DNA of 7,272 nt from Dehalococcoidia bacterium (GTDB lineage Bacteria; Chloroflexota; Dehalococcoidia; GIF9; AB-539-J10), in contig JAUVYX010000041.1 of assembly GCA_030602865.1 (NCBI GenBank), forward strand, positions 1-7,272, read 5' to 3'. The translations under genes and the position numbers were made by a program. The notes under the pieces are model-generated. The model was not told the origin of the DNA. It saw only the letters and a program-made list of their open reading frames with translations, and did not search any database. The stretch's first letter is position 1; each line of letters begins with the position of its first letter. Shown in pieces: positions 1 through 7,110 of the stretch.

Positions 1-2226
1 GGCATGTCCTGTGCAGGCTGCGTTTCTCGCGTTGAGAAGGCCCTGCTGAGCATGGATGGGGTAATCTCCGCCAATGTTAACCTTGCTTCAGAGAAAGCCA
101 CTGTGGAATATCTCGACGAGACGACGTTCTCTGAACTACGACGGGCAGTGAAAGAGGCCGGCTATGACCTGGGTACAGAAGCAGTAGCCCTGGAAGACGT
201 CTCTATTGCCGCCCGACGGGAATCTCTTGCCCTGAGAAATAGATTTATTCTCGCCACAGTCATCGGCGTATCAATCATGTTACTGGGCTGGGCTCCAGGT
301 TTTATGCTGAAGCCTTACCTGCTCTGGGCACTGGCAACACCTGTGCAGTTCTGGGCAGGCTTTAGATTCTACAAAGGGGCATTGGGAGCACTCCTGCATA
401 AAACTGCCGACATGAATACGCTAATCACCGTCGGTACCTCAGCAGCATATCTTTACAGCGTAACAGTTGTCCTTTTCCCCCGACTGTTTACCAGTGCCGG
501 AATTGAGCCAGCTTTATATTTTGACACCTCAGCCATGATCATTGCCCTGATCTTGCTTGGCCGTTTCCTTGAAGCCAGGGCTAGAGGACGAACTTCAGAG
601 GCAATAAAAAAGCTCATTGGGTTGCAGCCAAAAACAGCACGATTAATTCGTGATGGTAAAGAAATGGAAATCCCCGTAGATGATGTCCAGGTTGCCGATA
701 TTATACTGGTAAAACCGGGAGAGAGAGTACCTGTGGACGGTATTATCCGCCAGGGATATTCCAGTATTGACGAGTCAATGCTTACCGGAGAAAGTATGCC
801 GGTAGAAAAAAAGACAGGTGACGAGGTCATTGGTGCCTCAATTAATAAAACGGGCAGCTTTCAGTTCGAGGCAACCCGGGTAGGTAAGGACACCACCCTG
901 GCCCAGATCATCAGGATGGTGGACGAAGCACAGGGAAGTAAAGCGCCCATTCAACGCCTGGCAGATATCATCGCCAGTTACTTTGTACCGGTAGTAATTG
1001 GCATCGCTGTCTTCACCTTTATAGTATGGTACTTCACCGGACCATCCCCTGCCCTCACTTTTGCTATTCTCAACTTCGTAGCAGTGCTTATTATCGCCTG
1101 TCCCTGTGCCATGGGATTGGCGACGCCAACCGCTGTCATTGTGGGCACCGGTAAAGGAGCCGAATATGGCTTGCTTATCCGAAGCGCTGAGATACTGGAG
1201 AGATCTCATAAAATAGATATTGTAATACTAGACAAAACAGGCACCTTAACTTATGGAAAACCAGTTGTAACAGACATAGTTGCTCTACATCCCTATTCCA
1301 AAGAGGAAATCCTCAGGCTGGCAGCCTCGGCCGAGCATAATTCTGAGCATCCCCTGGCTGATGCTATAGTCAGAGCTGCCTCGGAAAAGAAGCTGGAGCT
1401 ATCTTCATCATCAGATTTTAATGCAATACCCGGATACGGTATCGAGGCCCTTATAGAAAGTAAAAAGCTAGTGCTGGGTAACCTCCGGCTGATAAATGAA
1501 AAAAATCTTTCCCTTGATGAGCTGGGGAAAGATGCTGAACAATTTCGGGCAAGAGGCAAAACAGTAATGTTACTGGGCATAGACAACCAGGTAGTGGGCA
1601 TAATTGCCCTGGCTGATACCTTAAAGCCGAATGCAGGAGCAACACTGGACGCACTACACGATATGGGTATAGGGGTGGTGATGATAACCGGTGACAACAA
1701 GCACACTGCTGAAGCTATTGCTACAGAGCTGGGTATTAACCGTGTCCTGGCAGAAGTCCTGCCGGAACACAAAGCCCAGGAGGTCAAGAAGTTGCAGCAG
1801 GAGGGAAATGTGATAGCGATGGTGGGAGATGGGATAAACGATGCTCCTGCCCTGGCTCAGGCAGATGTGGGCATCGCCATTGGTACCGGCACAGACGTGG
1901 CGATGGAGGCTGCAGATATCACGCTGATAAGCGGTGACCTTAGTGGAATCGTGACCGCTATATCTCTGAGCAAACATACCATGAGGACTATTAAGCAGAA
2001 CCTGTTCTGGGCTTTCGCCTACAACACTATTCTTATCCCGGTAGCGGCAGGAATATTGTACTTTGTCTTCAGAAATACAGGCGTCCCGCCGGAACTTCAT
2101 TTTATCCTGGGCAACTATGGCTTCTTGAACCCAATTATGGCAGCGGGAGCCATGGCCGCCAGCTCAATTACCGTTGTATCCAACTCACTGCGCCTCAAGA
2201 GATTCAAGCCAACCAGTTTTAAATAA
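1..2226 (+). CDS. copA: Cu(+)-exporting P1B-1-type ATPase CopA, 5' partial
   Basis: This is an inner-membrane pump that exports cytosolic Cu(+) using ATP. The frame is open from base 1 and begins inside a heavy-metal-associated domain (GMSCAGC, the GMxCxxC copper site), so the ATG at base 4 is internal and the true start lies upstream. Numbering from that Met, I see four membrane helices up to about residue 195, the actuator TGE at 261-263, the CPC metal site in helix 6 at 366-368, the phosphorylated Asp of DKTGTLT at 410, the HP motif (SEHP, His449) of the nucleotide domain, and GDGINDAP from 608. Helix 7 has Tyr673-Asn674 and helix 8 has Met717 with Ser720-Ser721. CPC plus YN plus MxxSS is the known signature of the Cu(+) subgroup, which argues against Zn/Cd pumps. 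The cupin gene starts 28 bases downstream, probably in the same transcript. The number of N-terminal metal domains cannot be seen. Confidence 0.95.
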   Translation, partial: GMSCAGCVSRVEKALLSMDGVISANVNLASEKATVEYLDETTFSELRRAVKEAGYDLGTEAVALEDVSIAARRESLALRNRFILATVIGVSIMLLGWAPGFMLKPYLLWALATPVQFWAGFRFYKGALGALLHKTADMNTLITVGTSAAYLYSVTVVLFPRLFTSAGIEPALYFDTSAMIIALILLGRFLEARARGRTSEAIKKLIGLQPKTARLIRDGKEMEIPVDDVQVADIILVKPGERVPVDGIIRQGYSSIDESMLTGESMPVEKKTGDEVIGASINKTGSFQFEATRVGKDTTLAQIIRMVDEAQGSKAPIQRLADIIASYFVPVVIGIAVFTFIVWYFTGPSPALTFAILNFVAVLIIACPCAMGLATPTAVIVGTGKGAEYGLLIRSAEILERSHKIDIVILDKTGTLTYGKPVVTDIVALHPYSKEEILRLAASAEHNSEHPLADAIVRAASEKKLELSSSSDFNAIPGYGIEALIESKKLVLGNLRLINEKNLSLDELGKDAEQFRARGKTVMLLGIDNQVVGIIALADTLKPNAGATLDALHDMGIGVVMITGDNKHTAEAIATELGINRVLAEVLPEHKAQEVKKLQQEGNVIAMVGDGINDAPALAQADVGIAIGTGTDVAMEAADITLISGDLSGIVTAISLSKHTMRTIKQNLFWAFAYNTILIPVAAGILYFVFRNTGVPPELHFILGNYGFLNPIMAAGAMAASSITVVSNSLRLKRFKPTSFK

Positions 2227-2254
2227 GCGAACGATATCCAGAAGGAGTATAAAA

Positions 2255-2617
2255 ATGACAAAAACCAATAAGGACAATAAAAACGATAATAAAGTTGACG
2301 AAAAGTTACTATCACAGGTTGTTAATTTAGCCCACCTGGTAGATTACCAGGAAGGCTCAGTAGTGAGCCGGACAATAATCGAGAAGAATACAGGGACAGT
2401 TACCCTGTTCGCCTTTGACAAAGGGCAGGGCTTGAGCGAACACACTGCACCCTTTGATGCACTTGTTTATATCATAGAGGGTGAGGCAGGAATAACCATT
2501 TCAGGAGAATCATTCTATCTAAAGGGTGGAGAGACCATCATCATGCCTGCTGATAAACCACATTCTCTGGAAGCGCTTGACAGGTTCAAAATGATGCTTG
2601 TCATGATAAAGTCATAG
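2255..2617 (+). CDS. small single-domain cupin protein
   Basis: A 120-residue protein of unknown substrate, probably cytoplasmic (no signal peptide). After a charged, Lys/Asn-rich first 17 residues it is one cupin beta-barrel. Motif 1 is GQGLSEHTAPFDA (His63) followed by IIEGEAG, and motif 2 is GGETIIMPADKPHSLEA (His103). The second His of the classical HxH is Ala65, so the metal-ligand set is reduced; Glu62 or Asp68 might substitute. This HTAPFDA type of small cupin is, as I recall, common in anaerobes and usually annotated only by fold. The ATG at 2255 is chosen because AAGGAG (2242-2247) sits 7 bases upstream; a longer reading from 2174 would overlap copA and has no such site. It lies 28 bases after copA and 89 bases before the Rrf2 gene. 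No terminator is visible after it. A role in copper or redox stress is only suggested by the neighbours. Confidence 0.85.
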   Translation: MTKTNKDNKNDNKVDEKLLSQVVNLAHLVDYQEGSVVSRTIIEKNTGTVTLFAFDKGQGLSEHTAPFDALVYIIEGEAGITISGESFYLKGGETIIMPADKPHSLEALDRFKMMLVMIKS

Positions 2618-2644
2618 ACCATCAACATCATAAACTCATAGCTT

Positions 2645-2673
2645 TTGACAAGTTCGTATATATTTTGTAAAGT
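2645..2673 (+). promoter_or_regulatory. predicted sigma70-type promoter for the Rrf2 gene
   Basis: A perfect -35 box TTGACA (2645-2650) is followed after 17 bases by TAAAGT (2668-2673), which matches 4 of 6 bases of TATAAT. Transcription would start near 2680, giving a leader of about 27 bases. The surrounding gap is very AT-rich. The exact -35 box and ideal spacing support it; the -10 box is mediocre. Confidence 0.5.
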
Positions 2674-2678
2674 ATTAT

Positions 2679-2691
2679 GATTATATTAGTC
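2679..2691 (+). promoter_or_regulatory. IscR type-1-like dyad, candidate Rrf2 autoregulatory operator
   Basis: The bases GATT-ATATT-AGTC form an imperfect dyad (one mismatch) with the same half-sites and 5-base spacer as the known IscR type-1 site core (GACT-N5-AGTC). Read on the - strand, GTTGACTAATATAATCA (2697 down to about 2678) agrees with 16 of 17 central positions of the published consensus ATASYYGACTRWWWYAGTCRRSTAT by my hand alignment; the outer positions agree poorly. It lies directly downstream of the predicted -10 box, over the expected transcription start, where a bound repressor would block transcription. Binding by the downstream Rrf2 protein is inference. Confidence 0.4.
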
Positions 2692-2706
2692 AACATTTAT
2701 TAGATA

Positions 2707-3105
2707 ATGAAACTTTCTACAAGAGCACGATATTGGACCAGGGCGCTCGTGGATATAGCACTCCACGCAAGCGTAAAGAGGGCAAAACTAAAAGACATTG
2801 CCGCAAGGCAGCATATCTCTCTGCCCTATCTATCGCAAATAATTACACCATTTTTAACTGCTGGCATATTAATAAGCACCAGGGGACGCGAGGGTGGAAT
2901 TGCACTGCTTAAGCAGCCCATTCAAATAAAGATTAGCCAGATCCTTCAGCTTCTCGAGGGTACAATGACTCCTGTAGCATGTACAACCCATTCCGAACTG
3001 TGTCCACGTGTCGAGCAGTGCAGCACCCACGATATCTGGTGCATGGTACAGAAAGCGATAGATGAGACCTGGAAACCACCACTTTGCAGAATCTTGTCAA
3101 GATGA
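2707..3105 (+). CDS. Rrf2-family (IscR-like) Fe-S transcriptional regulator, C-terminal tail frameshifted
   Basis: A 132-residue DNA-binding regulator. The N-terminus MKLSTRARYWTRALVDIALH is the classic Rrf2 opening and fixes the ATG at 2707, although no Shine-Dalgarno sequence precedes it. A winged helix-turn-helix spans about residues 27-70 (LKDIAARQHISLPYLSQII, wing RGREGG). Cys92, Cys99, Cys105 and His108 (CSTH) match the IscR [2Fe-2S] ligand arrangement, so a cluster-sensing function is likely; Cys112 and Cys127 are extra. The gene lies between copA-cupin and the thioredoxin-CcdA gene and has its own predicted promoter and dyad. Oddity: after Trp122-Lys123 the expected family ending (TTTLQNLV...) is present, but in the +1 frame. 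It is restored if one A is added to the AAA run at 3073-3075, which would extend the protein to 3152. The core domains are intact, so it may still function. The signal sensed (Fe-S status, NO, peroxide, copper) cannot be told. Confidence 0.9.
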   Translation: MKLSTRARYWTRALVDIALHASVKRAKLKDIAARQHISLPYLSQIITPFLTAGILISTRGREGGIALLKQPIQIKISQILQLLEGTMTPVACTTHSELCPRVEQCSTHDIWCMVQKAIDETWKPPLCRILSR

Positions 3106-3152
3106 AAAGGAAAAAGACAGCAATCCATGGGGCTAAGTCTCCAGATTTATAG
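3075..3152 (+). other. out-of-frame C-terminal tail of the Rrf2 regulator
   Basis: Read from 3075, this frame gives TTTLQNLVKMKRKKTA followed by nine more residues (IHGAKSPDL) and a TAG at 3150-3152. The TLxxLV pattern is what IscR-like proteins carry right after the C-terminal helix, so this looks like the original end of the gene. It is displaced by loss of a single base near the AAA run at 3073-3075. In the frame as given, the protein instead ends at TGA 3103-3105 with residues PPLCRILSR. It may be a sequencing error or a real mutation. Confidence 0.65.
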
Positions 3153-3166
3153 ATAACTCAACACCC

Positions 3167-3197
3167 TTGAAAAAGGTTGTCTTGTAATGGGGATAAT
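3167..3197 (+). promoter_or_regulatory. possible promoter of the thioredoxin-CcdA gene
   Basis: TTGAAA (3167-3172) and GATAAT (3192-3197) resemble -35 and -10 boxes, but the spacer is 19 bases, longer than the usual 17. The -10 box falls inside the G/C-tract dyad at 3185-3206. It would give a leader of about 80 bases. Moderate to weak support. Confidence 0.35.
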
Positions 3198-3206
3198 ACC
3201 CCCTTA
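3185..3206 (+). repeat. G/C-tract inverted repeat over the predicted -10 box
   Basis: Arms TAATGGGG (3185-3192) and CCCCCTTA (3199-3206) are complementary at 7 of 8 positions around the centre ATAATA. G/C-tract dyads with flanking TA bases recall operators of CsoR/RcnR/CstR-family metal or persulfide repressors, but here the tracts run G then C, opposite to the usual CsoR arrangement. No such regulator gene is in the window. It could equally be a weak RNA hairpin. Confidence 0.4.
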
Positions 3207-3247
3207 AACAGCGTCAGGTCATAGAATATCAGCAAAACTATTGATGA

Positions 3248-3264
3248 ATAGTCTTAACGACTAT
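3248..3264 (+). repeat. perfect 6-bp inverted repeat just upstream of the Shine-Dalgarno
   Basis: ATAGTC (3248-3253) and GACTAT (3259-3264) are exact reverse complements separated by TTAAC. The repeat ends 3 bases before the GAGGAGG ribosome site (3268-3274) of the thioredoxin-CcdA gene. It shares the AGTC/GACT words with the dyad in front of the Rrf2 gene, but with the half-sites in the opposite order. It may be a protein site or a short RNA hairpin affecting translation. Confidence 0.5.
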
Positions 3265-3284
3265 CTAGAGGAGGATTAATTGGA

Positions 3285-4727
3285 ATGACGAAGAAACTAT
3301 TCATACATGCAGGCTTGATACTGGTTATATGCCTCCTCGGCATTGGTCTCATTTTCTCTTCCCAGGCCTTTGCCCAAAATTCTCAGGAGGATTATATCTC
3401 TATAGTCTATTTCCACGGCGTTGGCTGTCAGCATTGTTCCCATACAGACCCAACTGTACTACAGGATTTGCCGGGAGAATATCCAGAACTGATTCTCATT
3501 GGATATGAAATCTATAAGATGGAGCAAAATGCCCCGCTGCTCGATGAATACCACAGCATATATACGGCAACATACGATATTCCCGTAGCAGTCTTCAATC
3601 ATGAAAGAGTCCTTACCACTTTTGGAAAGGTGTTAAATAATATCAGGCCCTACCTTGATGAGCTGGACCATAACCCTGTACCGCTTATCGATGGCAGTTC
3701 CATCGATTTCCAGGAATTGGACCTGCTCACTTTACCGGGCTATCCGGAGATATGGCATCAAAATAAAATAGCCATCAAGACTGGTCCCGCTGGAGATAGT
3801 GAGTTGCTTAAAAACTTGATTCTCGATGACGACCTGTCAGCTATTCTTAAGGGCAAAGATTACACGCCCATAGAGCCGGTAGTAGTCGAGATATCAGGAG
3901 CGGACATTGAATTCGACAACGCTATACTGGTTGGCGACTGGGTCTTCCAGTGGAACGGCGACCGCATGGGAATTCCATCAGCAGAGGAAGGAGCTTATGC
4001 CCCCGGGACAGAGCCTATCAGTCCGGTCAAGCACACGGTAACCATGACAAAGATTGTCTCCCTGGCACTGGTGGACGCGGTTAACCCCTGTGCCTTCGCA
4101 GTGTTATTACTGCTGCTCACCGCCATACTGGCTTATAATCCAGGGAACAGGCGCAGCGTATTACTGGGAGGACTGATGTTTGTTACAGCAGTCTTCGCCA
4201 TGTATTTCATCTACGGGCTTGTATTTATCAGGTTTTTCCAACTGATACAAACCTTGAATGTTGTCAAGATATGGCTTTTCAGGGCACTTGCCATTACGGC
4301 TATTATATTCGGTTTACTGAACATCAGGGACTTCATCAAGTACAAGCCCGGTGGAATTGGAACCGAGATGCCCCTCATGCTGAGGCCAAAGATGCAGGCC
4401 ATGATTGCCAGGGTGACCTCTCCCAAAGGGGCGTTCCTCGCTGGCATAATGGTCACCTTGTTCCTGCTGCCCTGCACCATCGGTCCTTATGTCATAGCCG
4501 CTGGCATCCTTTCCGTATTCGACATGCTGGCGAATATCCCTGTTCTTATAGTGTATAACCTGATATTTGTCCTTCCCATGATGGTAATAGTGGGAATAGT
4601 CTACCTTGGCCTGAGAGGGGTGAAGGATGTTGAGGAATGGAAAAACCGTCACATCACCAAGCTGCACCTGATAGCAGGAATTCTCATGCTCTTTGTGGGA
4701 GTGGCTCTGCTGATGGGATGGGTATAG
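3285..4727 (+). CDS. exported thioredoxin-like domain fused to CcdA/DsbD-type membrane electron transporter
   Basis: A 480-residue envelope protein predicted to carry reducing electrons across the membrane to extracytoplasmic thiols. Residues 1-30 are a signal peptide or anchor ending AFA-Q. A thioredoxin-like domain follows, with CxxC (Cys48-Gln-His-Cys51) and a likely cis-Pro at Ile99-Pro100. Residues 130-250 are a Cys-free soluble stretch I do not recognise. From about 256 there are about six membrane helices, with the CcdA/DsbD cysteines in NPCAF (Cys269) and LPCTIGPY (Cys397), the pair that shuttles electrons in that family. The thioredoxin part precedes the membrane part, unlike DsbD, whose thioredoxin domain is C-terminal. 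GAGGAGG (3268-3274) lies 10 bases before the ATG. It is preceded by a gap with two dyads and ends at a strong terminator. Likely clients are exported copper-site or cytochrome thiols, or general thiol repair; the choice is inference. Confidence 0.85.
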   Translation: MTKKLFIHAGLILVICLLGIGLIFSSQAFAQNSQEDYISIVYFHGVGCQHCSHTDPTVLQDLPGEYPELILIGYEIYKMEQNAPLLDEYHSIYTATYDIPVAVFNHERVLTTFGKVLNNIRPYLDELDHNPVPLIDGSSIDFQELDLLTLPGYPEIWHQNKIAIKTGPAGDSELLKNLILDDDLSAILKGKDYTPIEPVVVEISGADIEFDNAILVGDWVFQWNGDRMGIPSAEEGAYAPGTEPISPVKHTVTMTKIVSLALVDAVNPCAFAVLLLLLTAILAYNPGNRRSVLLGGLMFVTAVFAMYFIYGLVFIRFFQLIQTLNVVKIWLFRALAITAIIFGLLNIRDFIKYKPGGIGTEMPLMLRPKMQAMIARVTSPKGAFLAGIMVTLFLLPCTIGPYVIAAGILSVFDMLANIPVLIVYNLIFVLPMMVIVGIVYLGLRGVKDVEEWKNRHITKLHLIAGILMLFVGVALLMGWV

Positions 4728-4753
4728 CATCGTTATCCTATAGTTAACAACAA

Positions 4754-4794
4754 GGGGGAGGATATTCAATAATCCTCCCCCCTTTTTCTTTTTT
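4754..4794 (+). terminator. strong intrinsic terminator of the + strand genes
   Basis: A perfect 10-bp stem, GGGGGAGGAT (4754-4763) with ATCCTCCCCC (4772-4781), has an 8-base loop and is followed by TTTTTCTTTTTT (4783-4794). It lies 27 bases after the thioredoxin-CcdA stop. On the - strand the same hairpin is followed only by CTTGTTG, so it would be at best a weak stop for the opposing rubrerythrin transcript. No separate terminator for that transcript is evident. Confidence 0.93.
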
Positions 4795-4824
4795 AAGTTA
4801 TTGGTAACTGGAATATGACAAAGC

Positions 4825-5358
4825 TTAGTAGTTCTCTACCATTACCTCGTAATAGCTTTGAGGAAAAGCACATGCGGGGCATTTTTCGGGGGCTTCAGTT
4901 CCCTCATGGATGTAGCCACAGTTACGGCACTTCCATCTGATCACCTTATCCTTCTTGAAGACTTTCCCCTGGTCGATATTTTTAAGCAGGGCAAGGTACC
5001 TCTTCTCATGTTCCTCCTCCACTTCAGCTACCTCCTGGAAAAAGCTGGCTATCTCTGCAAATCCTTCCTCCTGTGCTACACGTTTAAATTCCGGATACAT
5101 GCTGGTATGTTCGTAGTTCTCTCCTTCCGCCGCTGCCTTTAAATTTGCCCGAGTATCTCCAGCTCCACCGAGAAAATCAAATTCTTTTTTGGCATGCTCC
5201 TTCTCATTATCTGCTGTTTCAAGAAAAATCCCGGCAATCTGCTCTAACCCTTCTGCTTTAGCTACCGAAGCAAAGTAAGTATATTTATTCCGTGCCTGCG
5301 ATTCGCCAGCAAAGGCGGCAAGTAGATTCTGCTCAGTTTTGCTCCCCTTTAACTCCAC
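4825..5358 (-). CDS. rbr: rubrerythrin (non-heme diiron peroxidase)
   Basis: A 177-residue cytoplasmic peroxidase that reduces H2O2 to water with electrons from rubredoxin or NADH:rubredoxin systems. The N-terminal four-helix ferritin-like domain shows the likely diiron ligands Glu19 ([10 protein letters not shown]), Glu52 and His55 (NEKEH), Glu80 and Glu83 (GENYEH) and Glu114 with His117 (EVEEEH). The C-terminus is a rubredoxin-like FeS4 site with Cys144, Cys147, Cys160 and Cys163. The usual His-Pro after the last Cys is Phe-Pro (CAFPQSYY). Length is slightly below the classical 191 residues, mainly from short linkers. The start is GTG at 5358-5356, with AGGAGG seven bases upstream; no better ATG exists. 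It is the last gene of the - strand operon, 79 bases after desulfoferrodoxin. Confidence 0.96.
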   Translation of the reverse strand: MELKGSKTEQNLLAAFAGESQARNKYTYFASVAKAEGLEQIAGIFLETADNEKEHAKKEFDFLGGAGDTRANLKAAAEGENYEHTSMYPEFKRVAQEEGFAEIASFFQEVAEVEEEHEKRYLALLKNIDQGKVFKKDKVIRWKCRNCGYIHEGTEAPEKCPACAFPQSYYEVMVENY

Positions 5359-5364
5359 GTTTAT

Positions 5365-5370
5365 CCTCCT
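5365..5370 (-). promoter_or_regulatory. ribosome binding site fixing the GTG start of rubrerythrin
   Basis: AGGAGG on the - strand lies 6 bases before GTG (5358-5356). It supports GTG initiation, since no in-frame ATG is nearby and the protein then starts at the expected family position ([11 protein letters not shown]). Confidence 0.85.
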
Positions 5371-5437
5371 CTAATAATATATCAGTAAATTCACATTTCC
5401 TTTTTTATCGAATTCTATCTTAGAAATGGAAATCAGC

Positions 5438-5815
5438 TTAAGCAGATTTCCACAAGCCATGAACGCTGCAATATTCCCTGGCGGTAACTCCCTTGTTATC
5501 AATTTTAAAGTCAGCCTCGGGTTTATCCCCCGGCTTCAGAAATTTCCGGTAAACATTACCCTCAACGAGTATTTCCACCCACTCTATATAGTGGTTTTCT
5601 TCCATCGGGTGAGAAACCTGCCCAACTTTCACTTTTATTCCGCCATCCGTTGTTTCCAGTACAGGAACATGCTTTTCCAAACCAGCATCCGCTGTCTTTT
5701 CCTGTAGCAACTCCATTGGCTGCCCGCAACAAACGAGCTCGCCTCCTCCGGCATGAAGCACCTCTATAATGTTGCCGCAGACATTACATTTATATACTTG
5801 TTTCTTGCTTATCAT
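5438..5815 (-). CDS. dfx: desulfoferrodoxin (two-iron superoxide reductase)
   Basis: A 125-residue cytoplasmic enzyme that reduces superoxide to H2O2 without making O2, using rubredoxin electrons. The N-terminal desulforedoxin domain binds an FeS4 centre through Cys10, Cys13, Cys29 and Cys30 (CNVC, CC). The catalytic domain holds the Fe(His)4Cys centre: His49, His69, His75, His119 and Cys116 (CSVHGLW). The active-site Glu47 and Lys48 of the EKHVP motif are kept. Ligand spacing is the same as in Desulfovibrio desulfuricans desulfoferrodoxin as I remember it, so this is a full class I enzyme. The ATG at 5815 has AGGAGG (5821-5826) five bases upstream. It lies 38 bases after fprA and feeds its H2O2 product naturally to rubrerythrin, the next gene. 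Confidence 0.97.
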   Translation of the reverse strand: MISKKQVYKCNVCGNIIEVLHAGGGELVCCGQPMELLQEKTADAGLEKHVPVLETTDGGIKVKVGQVSHPMEENHYIEWVEILVEGNVYRKFLKPGDKPEADFKIDNKGVTAREYCSVHGLWKSA

Positions 5816-5853
5816 ATTATCCTCCTTGCTTATTTTAGCCTTAGAATGTGTTT

Positions 5854-7038
5854 TCAGCTAAAGCCATTTTCCTTATGCTTTTCTGCAATAGCGCTCGCCA
5901 GGTCATCAAGTGCATGGAAATCGGCCTCTCCCGGAAAGCCTTTGCTAAGTACTGGCTGTAGTACTTCCACTTTCAAGTTGGGAATAAGCCCGGCAAGTTG
6001 CTCAACCGCCTTACCTCCCCAACCATACGAACCAACAATGGAAAGGAATCTGGTTTCAGGCCTCAGTGCATTAGCCAGCATGACAGCATAGGCTACATTC
6101 GGATGTGGTCCAGCCAGCACGGTTGGCGTTCCAACAACAATTGTTGCCGCATCCACTAGAGCCATCGCCAGTTTTCCGATATCTGTCACCGTGAGGTCAA
6201 ACTGTTTCACGGTTACACCTTTTTCAGATAGAGACCTGACCAGATAATTTACCATCTCCCTTGTGCTACCGTGCATCGACACATAAGCTACGACGGTAAT
6301 ATTTTTTGGCTCGTCAAAAGTCCAGCTATGGTATGCCTGCCTGATAAATTCTGGTTTATCGTACAAAGGACCATGGCTGGGAGCAATAATATCTACCCCA
6401 TAGTCTTTAAGCGCATTAAGGTTTTTCCTTATTTGCACTCGGAATGGCATCATAATCTCGGCATAATACCTCATGGCAGCCTCGTAAACCCCGGCGCCAT
6501 CAGTTGCATAAAGATCGGTAGTAGCCAGGTGCGAGCCGAAGAAATCACAGGAGAAAAGAATCTTCTCCTCTTTCAAATATGTCAGCATCGTCTCTGGCCA
6601 ATGAACCCAGGGAGCATGGATGAACTCCAGCGTCCTGTTTCCCAGTGAAATAGTCTCCCTGTCTTTAACCGTAATAAATTTCTCTGCAGAAACTCCGAGC
6701 AGGTCTATGAGCATTACCCTGCATTTTTCTGTGCATACTACTTTTGCTTCGGGATATTTATTCAATATCTCAGGGATAGACCCTGAATGGTCCTGCTCCG
6801 CATGATTAGCAATAACATAATCTATCCGGCTAATCTCCAGTTGCTCCAGGTTATTTAGCAGCACATTCTTCATCGTAGGATCCACTGTATCAATGAGGGC
6901 AGTTTTCTCACTACCCTGGACCAGGTACGAGTTGTAGCTTGTGCCGTCAGGTAGCGGAATAAGAGAGTCAAATAATCGCCTATCCCAGTCAATGGCTCCC
7001 ACCATATAAATTCCCGTCTTTATACTCTCCAATTTCAT
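5854..7038 (-). CDS. fprA: A-type flavoprotein / flavodiiron protein (O2 or NO reductase)
   Basis: A 394-residue cytoplasmic enzyme that reduces O2 to water and/or NO to N2O with rubredoxin electrons. Residues 1 to about 245 are a metallo-beta-lactamase-like diiron domain with all six ligands: His79-x-Glu81-x-Asp83 (HAEQDHSG), His146 (HWPETM), Asp165 (CDFFGSH) and His222 (PSHGP). Residues about 248-394 are a flavodoxin domain with an FMN phosphate loop (SMHGSTREM), [11 protein letters not shown] and GSYGWGG. There is no C-terminal rubredoxin or flavin reductase extension, so this is a class A protein needing a separate donor; the rubredoxin gene directly upstream fits. The preference for O2 or NO cannot be read from sequence. 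The ATG at 7038 follows AGGAGG (7044-7049) by five bases. Confidence 0.97.
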   Translation of the reverse strand: MKLESIKTGIYMVGAIDWDRRLFDSLIPLPDGTSYNSYLVQGSEKTALIDTVDPTMKNVLLNNLEQLEISRIDYVIANHAEQDHSGSIPEILNKYPEAKVVCTEKCRVMLIDLLGVSAEKFITVKDRETISLGNRTLEFIHAPWVHWPETMLTYLKEEKILFSCDFFGSHLATTDLYATDGAGVYEAAMRYYAEIMMPFRVQIRKNLNALKDYGVDIIAPSHGPLYDKPEFIRQAYHSWTFDEPKNITVVAYVSMHGSTREMVNYLVRSLSEKGVTVKQFDLTVTDIGKLAMALVDAATIVVGTPTVLAGPHPNVAYAVMLANALRPETRFLSIVGSYGWGGKAVEQLAGLIPNLKVEVLQPVLSKGFPGEADFHALDDLASAIAEKHKENGFS

Positions 7039-7110
7039 TTTCCCCTCCTTTTTTTAGTAGTTGAATATTCTCTTTTCTCCGTCAATTGCTTACCCTCTCC
7101 CCCCCTCCAT

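Noticed and set aside
453..2100. Several long open frames on the - strand opposite copA
   Set aside because: They lie antisense to a well-conserved ATPase, show no recognisable motifs, and have low-complexity Ser/Arg-rich translations typical of shadow frames.
2174..2254. Extended start for the cupin protein, overlapping copA
   Set aside because: The 27 extra residues derive from copA's 3' end in another frame; AAGGAG is placed correctly for the ATG at 2255.
3102..3152. 16-codon open frame starting ATGA over the Rrf2 stop
   Set aside because: It is better explained as the out-of-frame tail of the Rrf2 gene than as a separate peptide gene.
3158..3182. Possible hairpin CAACACCCTT / AAGGTTG after the Rrf2 gene
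   Set aside because: The stem needs a bulge of about three bases and no T-tract follows, so it is not credible as a terminator.
5376..5384. Extended -10-like TGATATATT on the - strand before rubrerythrin
   Set aside because: There is no -35 box at proper spacing, and transcription would start inside the ribosome site, leaving it truncated.
4858..6805. + strand open frames opposite rubrerythrin, dfx and fprA
   Set aside because: They are antisense shadows of strongly conserved genes, with no ribosome sites or motifs.
7057..7085. TTGACG on the - strand between rubredoxin and fprA as an internal promoter
   Set aside because: The hexamer 17 bases downstream (AACTAC) is a poor -10 box; shifted spacings do no better.
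7090..7110. Six-codon ATG...TAA mini-frame (MEGGRG) and a G7 run right after the rubredoxin stop
   Set aside because: It is too short and simple to support as a peptide; the G-rich run lacks four clear G-tracts for a convincing quadruplex.
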